Positions 23,701 through 32,587 of a stretch of DNA of 64,000 bases are shown piece after piece (within the stretch, counting starts at the first letter, position 1; every line of letters begins with the position of its first letter). Source of the DNA: Neopestalotiopsis rosae (lineage: Eukaryota; Ascomycota; Sordariomycetes; Amphisphaeriales; Sporocadaceae). Location: NCBI GenBank assembly GCA_023078685.1, contig JALGAS010000006.1:2914001-2978000 (forward strand), in the 5' to 3' direction. A model generated the notes under the pieces. It saw only the letters and a program-made list of their open reading frames with translations. It was not told the origin of the DNA and ran no database searches. A program made the translations under genes and the position numbers.

Positions 23701-23853
23701 CTTGTCGGAAAGCTTATAAGCGACCTGCTGGACGAGAAGTTGGCCGGTCACGTAGGTCGGACCGGATATCGAGTCCAGAGCGACGAGCTGGCCAAAGGGC
23801 AAGCTCGAGGACTGCTTGGTGAATTCGGGTCGTTCGGTTTGAGAGTCAGCCAT
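20713..23853 (-). CDS. MET10: Sulfite reductase (NADPH) flavoprotein alpha subunit
   Basis: A 1,046-residue protein in one exon, close to yeast Met10 (1,035). It passes electrons from NADPH through FAD to the hemoprotein subunit that reduces sulfite to sulfide in sulfate assimilation. The N-terminal half has the pyruvate:ferredoxin-oxidoreductase-like region typical of fungal Met10 (GPTYVTGQLLVQQVAYKLSD). The C-terminal part is an FNR-type flavoprotein: RREYSIASAQ for FAD, LIMAGLGTGLAPFRAF and LYLGSRHQREEYLY for NADPH, ending RYVLEVY. ATG 23853 sits in a strong context (CACCATGG) and matches the expected start MADSQTE. The same frame stays open upstream past another ATG (at 23899) into the leader. 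Regulation by sulfur supply is expected from the family. Confidence 0.95.
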   Translation of the reverse strand: MADSQTERPEFTKQSSSLPFGQLVALDSISGPTYVTGQLLVQQVAYKLSDKIFSYSPETFDLDVAVKDWAEDEEKNIHGYATSVLPLQTRVGAGAFALGYIFSKDFDLSKRHIPQTLLAPSLSLRHLRSSLDQLALLYGVSSPFVAHIAAADYSADAGLVTEYGSALQVAEDLGLGLVSSTSAHEAQHISLFATLMAKILPTLHIYDGVRTARETLRVVDALSEKGIADVYNKVSQAADGVNKRLDDAGKVTELLKAFNGELGTDYELFEYTGDKAAETVFVVFGSVESQLAKQVVEVLASKGIMVGAVTVRVYRPFVEEAFLSVLPETVRNIAVLGQVSNAAAVSDASVQSALYADVLTAVSFADKWAAAPAVTDVKYPATEVFTPSSFASVFSKFITKNASEVKLSLPQLEGASQFVFLDADSSASANAPTIIGGLLSRDSNTNVYATESYDNLVQGGVVRVDLRASKKSIDAPYSVDEADVVFVNEEKLLKDVASSETVKSGGKLIIRLPNFKAEDVEKRIPATIRKGIKERSIELFVLDPTLATEDEKVSRLLVELAFLKAASTDVKTETLQKLVALEGNPPSLDESLEALEKSLSKFEVPETWAEIAEESAKATAPKTTSFAAFEKEEADSEAAISDWKSAAKGLLFKEAYGTQIELRPEQTVITHTIRVKENRRLTPATYDRNIFHIEFDLGDSGLTYKIGEALGIHADNDPELVQQFIESYGIDGDQLVSIPAREPGSVETRTTFQALQQNIDIFGKPPKRFYESLAEFATASEGADRGADEFKQRSEVDTITYADILEEFTSARLSFTDIVRLVGPLKRREYSIASAQAVTPTAVALMIVVVDWTDPRGRQRYGQATRYLSRLPVGTAVTASVKPSVMKLPTRDDAPLIMAGLGTGLAPFRAFIQYRAMQKAQGKKIGDILLYLGSRHQREEYLYGEEWEAYLDAGVITLLGAAFSRDQPQKIYIQDRMRQSISQIVKAYIQEEGSFYLCGPTWPVPDVTAVLEEAIVQEAKMSGKKVDAAKEIERLKEEGRYVLEVY

Positions 23854-25570
23854 GGTGACATCGGCGCCACCAGCGCTCTCCTGCTGTCTCAACTGCATTG
23901 TGCGGATATACCAATTGAGAATTGGTCCAGAATCCTGAAGTTGCGCAACGAAAAACTGAGCAACCAGAACGATACAATGGAAAGAATGGAAGAGACCAAG
24001 GGAGTTAAACAACAGTAGACCCAAGGACTTGTCAAAGACCAGACGCTTGACAGATTCTCTGCTGGTGAAGACAGAGGAACAGGACTGGGAGGGCCGAGAT
24101 ATCTCGAGGTCTGGTTCAAGTTCACTCGAACAAGCACTGGCAGCGACACCGCCAGGAAGGGCAAAAAATTATACAAAATCGACCTTACCTGACCCACCGA
24201 TGACCGGCTCCATGAAGTCTGCGCCCGGTATTGCGCCATCTTTACCGGCCGCCATTGCGGTTGTCGGGATGGGTAAAATGTTGAAGTTTTGCTATGGGAT
24301 TTGACATGCGGCTGTCGTAGATGCGATCACGCAATAGCACGCTTAACCTTGTTTCGTCTAGCGCCGAGTCGTCTTCGAGGCTCACCACTGAAATTTTAAC
24401 CAATTCAAAGAAAAGCTAGGGGACTTTTACAGGGGTGTTCGGATCTCAGATTCAATTATTCGCTAAGAGGCGACTTTAGTGCCAAACCCCCGGGATCCTC
24501 CAGAGTCCAGTCATTTTTAGGTCTCCCTTTGCCGTTCCCGAATTATCTCCTGCATTCAGTTTTCATCGTGATGAATAAGCAGAGCTGCATCATTGATGGC
24601 TACAATATGTCCAAGACTTGATTTATAATGAGCAGGCAATGACAATCGACAATCGAGTCTGTTATGTGTATTGCTCAACTAGCTCCTTGTGCCAAATCAT
24701 GATAAGATGTCGTTTCCAGACTTGCGCAGGCGGACAGTTTGCTTGATAAAGGTACTGCGCATAGGCAAGTATCTTGCCGGCGCTACTTGACCTCGTCTCG
24801 AGTCAACATCGGCCGGCTCTCTATAGAAGAATTTGTTGCCTGCAGACCGCACTTTATTGCGATTCAGTTATCTCTTTGTTGCCGCCATGGTTATGATGCG
24901 AGATCCCGGTCTCAGGTCGCTACACTTCTCTAGGCATCAGTTACAGGCTGTTGAGGTAGAGTTGTGAGCATGCTCGCAAAGTTAATTGCATACACTACAG
25001 CAGCATCTGGATCCCACAATATGTTACACGATACTTGATGAAAAGGTAATGCGCCCCAAACCCCAAGCAAGAAGGACGATCTCGGCATCAAAAATAGTGC
25101 TTCCATAATTGGTCGAATCTATGCAGGACGTACCATTTATCTTCCTGCCCAGATTATCGACCCTAGACTAAAAGTTTCCTGAAGAGGAACCGATCGATCA
25201 CCATTCACATTCGATCTCGTGGTTCGCATAAGTACTATCAATGCAATACCAATGAAGGGAAAGAAATAATTCTCTTTGGCTACCATTCGTGCCATTACTG
25301 CGCAGATTGAAGAACGTTTTTGGTGATGCCCGCTTGTACCTACCCGAATGAGGTTCAGATGGTAGAGTTTCGCCAATCCACACCATTTGCGGGGAGAAGA
25401 CACCCCGCCATAGGTAGAAAGCAGAATACTTTAGGTGCGTACGGTACACGATGGTGATACCTGATAGATATCGAGCATACTCACAACATCAGCAAAACTG
25501 TAACTGAAGCAGCAATCGGCTCATAACTGCTCGCAACATATTGTAGCTTCTGAGAACAATACCCTGAATC
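23854..25570. other. Divergent intergenic region with the MET10 leader
   Basis: The first 400 bases (minus strand) form the MET10 leader, with an upstream ORF and a possible leader intron starting at a CAGGTAAGG donor near 24,190. The rest, to the nitrilase start, shows no gene. Confidence 0.5.
24169..24255 (-). promoter_or_regulatory. Upstream ORF in the MET10 leader
   Basis: ATG 24255 in a good context (CGCAATGGCG) opens a 28-codon ORF ending in TAA at 24169. It lies in the same frame as MET10, and that frame has no other stop between the TAA and the MET10 start. A sequence within it, ATGGCGCAAT (24,230-24,239), differs at one base from the CYS3/MetR-type ATGRYRYCAT consensus. It may be a regulatory uORF, or the first exon of a longer isoform if a leader intron removes the TAA. 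Confidence 0.45.
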
Positions 25571-26663
25571 ATGGCACCAGTTGTCAAGGTCGCTCTCGTG
25601 CAGCTCAATCCCAAGGTCAGTACTTGTGACAAGCGGCAACATCCGCTGAGCACTCCGTAATCAGCCTGCCCCTCACAAAGGTCGCTGCTACGTCATCCTG
25701 TGCTTGATGCACGATGCAGATGAACGATGGGTACAGACTGAATTTATTTGCGAGGAATAATCCACCGAGTAATGATTCCAATGCCAAATAGTATGGACTG
25801 ACAAGTATATCTACCAGGCTGTCGCGCCGGCGGAGAACTTTGCCAAGGCAGAGTCGTTCATCAGAGATGCCGCGTCCAATGGAGCACAGCTAGCTGTGCT
25901 CCCAGAGTACCATCTCACATCGTGGGTTCCAGATGACCCAAAGTTCAAGCAGTCGTGCTCCGAGGCAATGCCGTACCTGTCCAAGTATCAGGATCTGGCC
26001 AAGGAGCTAAAGATTTGTATCGTGCCGGGCACCATTGTTGAGGCTGTCACGGAAGGCGGAGATGAGTCACTTCTGAATGTCGCCTACTTCATTTCCTCGG
26101 ACGGCACGATTGCTGGGCGGTACCAGAAGAAGAATCTGTGGCACCCGGAGCGCCACCATCTCGTCTCCTCTGCCCACGAGCCGCATGCCGCCTTTGACAC
26201 GCCTCTCGGTCGCGTTGGCATGCTGGTGTGCTGGGATCTCGCTTTCCCGGAAGGCTTTCGGGAGCTCATCTCGGACGGCGCTGACCTGATTGTGGTGCCC
26301 TCTTTTTGGACGATGAAGGATGTGAGCGATGAGGCCTACGAGCTGAACCCAGAGGGCGAAGGTCTCTTCCTCAACAGTACAGTCGTGACAAGGGCATTTG
26401 AGAATACCTGCGCCGTAGTGTTTGTAAACGCAGGCGGTCCGGCAGAAAAGGGCGAAAAGACCAACTACGCAGGGCTGAGCCAGGTCGCTGCCCCCCACGT
26501 GGGCGCCATCACCCGCATGGGAAGGGCAGAAGGAATGAAGCTGGTGGACCTGGACATGAACATTCTTAAGATTGGCGAGTCCAACTACAAGGTGCGCGAG
26601 GACATGCGAACTGAAGGGTGGCACTACGAATATACGCGCATCCGGAACAACGGCAAACTATGA
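25571..26663 (+). CDS. Carbon-nitrogen hydrolase (nitrilase superfamily)
   Basis: Exons 25571-25615 and 25818-26663 (202-bp intron, GTCAGT donor, TACCAG acceptor) give 296 residues. The nitrilase-superfamily catalytic triad is complete: Glu45 in VLPEYH, Lys119 or Lys120 in YQKKNLWHPERH, and Cys153 in LVCWDLAFPE. Members hydrolyse amides, nitriles or N-carbamoyl compounds in the cytosol; this sequence resembles the fungal amidase-like branch, and the substrate is not predictable. The short first exon (MAPVVKVALVQLNPK) supplies the conserved first beta strand. The stretch from 25,620 to 25,800 contains no in-frame alternative exon that I can see. No targeting signal is visible. Confidence 0.9.
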
Positions 26664-26936
26664 TGGCATTTTCTTGGGTCGCTATGCGCATTCAGAAATG
26701 CCATCTCGAATATGACTTTTGTGGTAGCACCCGGGTCAAGTCTGAATCAAAAATGGCGCAATCACTGGTTAACCAATTATTCATGATGGCTCGTGAAACA
26801 AGGACTAGCTCACTCTGAACGGCTGTTCGCCCTCCTTCTCAAGGGAGTTGCACATATAGCTCGTGGTTTCCATTTCTTGGAGTTAATCTTGATGACACTA
26901 CGTACATCATCCTCCGAACCTACAGAATCAATACTA

Positions 26937-26971
<35 letters not shown>

Positions 26972-26993
26972 ATATATCCAAACCATATGAGCA
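26664..26993. other. Intergenic with poly(A) run
   Basis: 3' flank of the nitrilase gene, ending in a 32-base A run just before the next gene. No signal-peptide exon for that gene could be found here. Confidence 0.5.
26938..26969 (+). repeat. Poly(A) tract, 32 bases
   Basis: An uninterrupted run of 32 A, 24 bases before the first ATG of the following gene. It could be a slippage-prone homopolymer or the A-tail of an old retroposed insertion; no target-site duplication is clear. Confidence 0.9.
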
Positions 26994-27885
26994 ATGTCCA
27001 TGGCATCATCAACTTTTGCCGCTCTGACCGCCGTTTTCACTCCGCCTCCGTTCTGTTCTGGTCGCTATGCCGTCTTCATCGGCACTCCGACGCCGTTGGG
27101 AGGTGCTCCGAGCACAAACACACCTAGCAGCGGCTGGATTGACCCGTCCTTCAGCACCTGCAGCCCGCCCCAATACACCAACACGTACCCGACCTTCAGC
27201 CCAGGCGTATGCCCGTCCGGCATGACCATAGCCGCCTCGAGCTCCAGCATTGATGGACCAAGAACGATCTGGACAGGTGCTTGCTGCGAGAGGTCCGTGC
27301 CGTGTTGGGGGTCAGAGACAAAAATGTCGAGCGACGGCGCAATGCTAATCTGAGACAAACAGCGGCTTCTCGCAGCTGGACACACAGTATCTGTGCACCT
27401 CGAGCGTGACGACTCCCATGGGATTTCTACTGGACCCCAATATATCCACCGCCGACGTCTACACAACGCTATCCAATCTCAACATTGAACATGACCAACT
27501 GGCGGTGCTCTGGGAAGAATCGGATCTTGCGGCCTTGCCCAGTGGAGTGGTCGCGCAGTATGCTTCCATCATGGGTGTCGTGGTGCCGACTTCAACGAGC
27601 CTAGCTACGAACGAGGCCACGACGGATGCGACTACGCAATCACCTGGTGCTTCCATTCCACCTCAGCCGACATCATCTTCCCGGACGATTTCCGAGACGA
27701 GTCAACATGGCTCCGGAGAACCCATAACTAGCAAGTCAGCGATTGTTGATAGTTCCAGTGCACCACACTCGACCGCCTTGTATGTGACGAGCTCTGTTGC
27801 AAGATCATCTGCATGTTCGTTTCAAATGGGCACTTGGCTGGGATGGGTTTTGTTCTTGTTTGTGTGGAAGTTGAGCACTTCTTAG
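26994..27885 (+). CDS. Fungal Ser/Thr-rich surface-type protein of unknown function
   Basis: Exons 26994-27292 and 27363-27885 (70-bp intron, weak GTCCGT donor, GCTAATC branch site, CAAACAG acceptor) give 273 residues. The first part has the Cys-spaced pattern seen in many fungal glycoproteins of unknown function (FAALTAVFTPP, SGWIDPSFSTCSPPQY, FSPGVCPSGM, WTGACCES, then DTQYLCTS after the splice). Residues about 180-240 are Ser/Thr-rich. The last 20 residues (MGTWLGWVLFLFVWKLSTS) are hydrophobic, as in a GPI-attachment signal or a terminal membrane anchor. No signal peptide precedes SMASSTFAAL, which is odd for such a protein: either an upstream exon was missed, or the 5' end has been lost near the poly(A) run. 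ATG 27000 is an alternative start. Confidence 0.7.
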
Positions 27886-30800
27886 CCATGGGACTATGAT
27901 GAAGGGAGGTGATTTTGCTGCATGCAAGTGGCAGATTGAGGTAATCAAGGGAATGGGATTGTCGCATGCCTCCGTCACAACATTGGGTTTTGACGACTAC
28001 CGTGTACTGGCTTGCACTTTCATCTGGTTAGTCCAGCAAGTCTCCTGAGTTCGTGAGAATGATACAGCCATCTGACTATTACCAAGTCACGATTTTCTTT
28101 TCTGTGTGGCCATATTTTCGACTCTGAGAGACGTCTCGTCTCACATGAAAGCAAGGCTACGACTGCTTCCAGTGACTCGTAAGATTGAGGGTATGGTCTC
28201 TTCCTAATCGCACTTGCTCGAGTACACATTCTCATCTGTGTATGTGCACTCATAGGCTATTTTCGCCCCGAATGTGTTATTGAGAGAGTAGCTCAAATGT
28301 AGCATGAATGTGGCTGTGCCCATAATGCCAGGCTGATAACGGACGAAGAAATCCTTGATTGAATTTCAACTTCCAAGCCCCTAATTCCTGACAATCAGAC
28401 GCGAAGGAGAAATGGTGGTTTGATTGTGCCTCTTTTCCCCATGCATAGCCTATGTTGCTGATATAGTATACGGAGGCGGTCTAAGCCTGACGTGAAGTGT
28501 TGAACGTGCATCTAGAATATCAGCGATCGAGTTGCCTTGGCGGTATCTCTAGGTAGATCATATTCAAGGTATAATCATACGTCAGCATACATCTTGAGGT
28601 CAGATATCCACGTGATCTTGCGAGTTGGGTGAATGATGTTCGTTCAAGGTTGCCATCTCGCGTATGCGCTTATGAGGCGCGGAATTTCTAGTTCATGTGT
28701 ATAATTCGTCGGAGCAAACAAACACATGACGGCTAAGGCAGAAGGAGTACACGGACGTTGACTCAAACCTGGAAAAAAGTTGAAAGTCCCATGAACAGCA
28801 AAGAAAGAAGGAACAAAAATAATTGTATCGCGCGCATCTGAGGCGAGGCAGCAGTCAGGCTCGCGTTTTTGCTTGCGAATGCCCGGCTTCGGTATCCGAG
28901 CGGGTTATCGCTAAAGCCGGAGACTAGGTCCTGCAGCAGTTTTTGCTTGGTCTCTTGGCTCATATTTCCTGGGACCGCACTTGGGGTATAGTATAACTTG
29001 GCGAGCCTCGTGTTCGGCCTATAGCCTATAAGTGACGTATGGTAAGGCCCGCTCGCCCCACTAGCTGGATGGATAGTTCTATCTCCTATTTGAGATCAGT
29101 AAACCGAATCTATCAATTCCAAACCTCACCGTTTCGATAAACAACATCAACCTACATGATCTAGTTTAGCTGTTGGGTACTTCTGGGGCCACAGCTGGGT
29201 GCGTGTCACGACTCATTACGAGGTTTTTTTTTTCCTCCTCTCTGCTAGTCATACAGGTCAGTGTTGATGCAAGAAAGGCTGAGGAGAGTAACGTGTGTTG
29301 CTGCATACCGGGATTCCGAAAGGCATGATCGTCTGATCACGATGCCTCAGCCGCACGATGGCTGACGGTAGGCTTACATCCAAGTTATGTGACTTGTCCA
29401 TACAGCGGCAAGAGCCAACGCGCTTACCGCCCCCCCGCACACACGCACAGGCAAGTTCGGGCTTGCGTGCATCGTATATGAATGTGGATGCATGGAAGGA
29501 AGGAATTAGTGCTATGTATGTGACCGCTGACTATACCGGTCGCGAACGAAAGCGCACTCATCATGCCTCTCGCGGCGCGCGCTGGCGCATGGTATGGTCG
29601 GAAGCCAGGTGGGAGTCGACTTCCCGAAGCTACCGTCTTGGTCCGCGAGCTCATCTCATTCGTCTCCGTCCGTCTGAGCCGCCCTTACATGGTAGGACAT
29701 GGTATGCAGCCTTGGGCTTGCAGGGATATATGGTCTTGGGTGGTGGATATCAGATGGGCCCCTTTGCTTTTTATCGAGAGCTCTCTCGGCGCTCTGTGTG
29801 CCGCAGATAAGCTTAAGTGCAGCGGGACCCATGTAAGTAAAAAATGTGGTCATGGTTGCGGGGTAAAGGGAGAAAAAAAGCGATATTTTGTGTGACCGAA
29901 TTCAAGTCTGACATGATTGTCAAAAGCAAGGAGGTGAGAAAAGGAATTGATTCAATTATAAAAACTATCGGGTTAATCAGTTTCTCCATGTCGCGAGGCT
30001 GGCGTAGAATTCTAAAAAAGGAAGAGGTTGCAGTGCAGTTGAAATCGTTGCTCCGGCCAACGGGGGATGCATACTACAGTAACAACAGAATAAATTAAGA
30101 AGAGAGTTCAAGACTATGCGGGGGGAAATTCCACGAGACACAGCAGATTGAGTTTGATGAGAAAACCACCTATGAGAGCCCAAAGACATGATGCATCCTA
30201 GGGAACTTTGCAGCCAATGCCATGGCCGTGAACAGCGCCACCGACTGCAAGCCATCTACTGCGTGGTCATCAAAGCTGAGAGTCATCCAACCACTGTTGT
30301 TGGTCGCTACGTACTATGTATGTATGAAAAACAGAGAAAGGATGATCCGTCATCGCCATGCAAGCAACAAGCTCTTGCATCTCACTCGCAAAACCCTGAC
30401 CGAGCAACAAATCTCCGCCAAGAAAGCCAAGACTCGCTCACCCAACACGACATATGACTTACCTTGGCAGACACGCGCTGGAATTGCCCGTTGAGGCAAT
30501 GGCGCCCTGCTTGGCTACATGACCCTCTGCTCGAGCACACAAGTCAACAAAGCCGTTTTTTATTCCCCTCTAAATGCCATGCATCTGTCGTGCCGTACTG
30601 CCCTGCAAGACAAACAGGCACAAGCCTTCAGGCGAGATGACCAACCCCTGGTGGTTGGCTGCTTCAGTGCTCACTCATATGATACCAGGGTTCTTTTCTA
30701 CGCGGGTTCCTCGTGTCCGACTCTGCCTGGCTAACTGTACAGTCAGTCGGGCCACTTGCTTGCACCCCCAAGGACCCTTACCTACAGAAAACATGTCATG

Positions 30801-31122
30801 TTCTTACCCACAGGAGATCGACCATGTTAGCTACAACACCAGGTCTTTGCCAGGCATGCACAACCTTGCACGTACTATGTTGTATGTGGCGCTCGGCATG
30901 CCCACACACAAGACAATCAGCTCCTGCCTAGGAGGCTGGGCACTGATGGTTTGTTACCCAAGCTCATTTCCGCAACTGCACTCGGTATCTTGGACTACTT
31001 TTATAAATATGTCGTGACATCTCGTCCCGGATGGTTATTTCGTTTTTCGTTTTTTGAGTTGCAGACACGCGCCTTAGCACTTGACCTCAGCGAAGAATCA
31101 GTCAGAGCACAAGCAGCAGTAT
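27886..31122. other. Long intergenic region
   Basis: About 3.2 kb without a recognisable gene on either strand. Open frames are short and carry no family motif. A T-rich run lies at 29,223-29,234. The right end is the promoter of the polysaccharide deacetylase gene. Confidence 0.5.
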
Positions 31123-31128
31123 TATATA
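31123..31128 (+). promoter_or_regulatory. TATA-like box upstream of the polysaccharide deacetylase
   Basis: TATATA (inside ATTATATACTATTATAAT) lies 56 bases before ATG 31184, with a pyrimidine-rich stretch between, as in many strongly expressed fungal secretory genes. Confidence 0.4.
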
Positions 31129-31183
31129 CTATTATAATCTGACCATCTCGACGTTTCTTTTTAAGTTTAACGCCTTTCCCGTC

Positions 31184-32364
31184 ATGCTTGCTCCCCTATT
31201 CGCTGCCTTCTTGGCTGGCGCCGCCGCCTCGCCTCTGAGTCAAGTTCAAGAGCGGCAGTCTTCCGTTCCCGTCGGTACCATCATCACGGCCTGTACCGTG
31301 CCCGGCACCTTTGCCTTGACCTTTGACGATGGCCCATACATGTACACTGCCGAGCTGCTAGACTTGCTCTCTAGCAATGGTGTCAAGGCTACATTTTTCC
31401 TCAATGGCCTCAACTGGGGCTCCATCTAGTACGTCCTGCTTGTGCTCATGCATAGTATAGCTTTTGCTAACGAGGTCCTTGTGTAGTGATTACTCTGCCC
31501 AGGTTGTAAGAATGGACGCCGAAGGACACCAAGTCGGCTCGCACACATGGTCGCACGCTGATCTGGCAACCCTCGACGCTGCTGGCGTTACTTCGCAAAT
31601 GACCCAGCTTGAGGATGCTTTGTATACCATCCTTGGAAAGGCCCCAACTTACATGCGTCCTCCGTACTTCAGTACCAACTCTGTGGCTCTCTCGACCCTC
31701 GGCGGTCTCGGGTACCACGTCATCAAGTAAGTTCTCGCTATCCAGATTCCCTATACCGTCACATCATGATCTTGAGTGAGAACATCTTGACTAACAAGCC
31801 ATTCAGTGCCAACATTGATACTCTTGACTATGAGCATGACGATGACACCATTGGTGTTGCCGCGACCAACTTTGAGAATGGCCTCGCTTCCGGTGGCACC
31901 ATCAGCTTGATGCACGACGTCCACGGACAGACTGTGCACGTGCTGGTCCAGGAAGCCATCAACGACATCAAAGCCAGGGGCTTGACCTGTGAGTTTAGAA
32001 CCATGTTTACTTGTCCAGTATCCTCGACACGCAATGCTAATCTTGTTCGTCAATAGCCGTTACTGTTGGAACCTGCTTGGGCGATGCCGCCGCCAACTGG
32101 TACAAGACCGGCAGCGGCAGCGGCGGCGGCGGTGGTACTACTCCCCCGGCCACTGGCGGCCCCAGCCCCGATGACACCTGCGGACCTTCCAACAGTGGAT
32201 ACGTGTGCCAGAACTCCCAGTGCTGCTCGCAGTGGGGATGGTGGTAAGTCCTTATTCTATCAAATCAGAGTATATCGAAACAGAAAAGCTGACCAATATA
32301 TAGTGGTACCACGTCCGAGTACTGTGGCACCGGATGCCAGTCTGCTTACGGCCTTTGCAGCTAA
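31184..32364 (+). CDS. Secreted polysaccharide (chitin) deacetylase with C-terminal CBM18
   Basis: Five exons (31184-31428, 31487-31726, 31807-31988, 32057-32243, 32304-32364) give 304 residues; introns are 58-80 bp with good signals. A signal peptide covers residues 1 to about 16. The NodB-type carbohydrate esterase 4 domain shows TFDDGP (46-51, catalytic and metal Asp), HTWSH (101-105, metal His), MRPPYFS and LMHDVHG. A Gly/Ser/Pro linker leads to an eight-Cys chitin-binding CBM18 (about 261-304: CGPSNSGYVC, QCCSQWGWC, EYCGTGC, GLC), whose WGWC core is split by intron 4. The likely role is de-N-acetylation of chitin in the cell wall or of released oligomers, with the binding module holding the enzyme on chitin. 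It is convergent with the M3 peptidase, 223 bases between stops. Confidence 0.94.
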
Positions 32365-32587
32365 TTGTTTTACGTCTTATTGTGGAATTTTCAAAATAAT
32401 GGCATAGTTTTTCAATTAGCACATGATGGCATTTACAACTTATAGAAAGCATAGGTATTTGTAGTTTTTAGTCATGAAATTCATAACTCAATTTTGGAGA
32501 TCTAATTTGGAGACCGACGGTATCATTCATGGATCGTAGATCGTCCCGTTCGGACTGCCTGGTTGGAATATAGTGTTGAGGTGGTAC

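Noticed and set aside
23854..24024. N-terminal extension of MET10 in frame upstream of 23853
   Set aside because: The Kozak context and family length favour ATG 23853; the extension contains leader-like pyrimidine-rich sequence.
26793..26990. Small open frame with a run of Lys
   Set aside because: The Lys run is only the translation of the 32-base poly(A); the start is not a good ATG context and no family is recognised.
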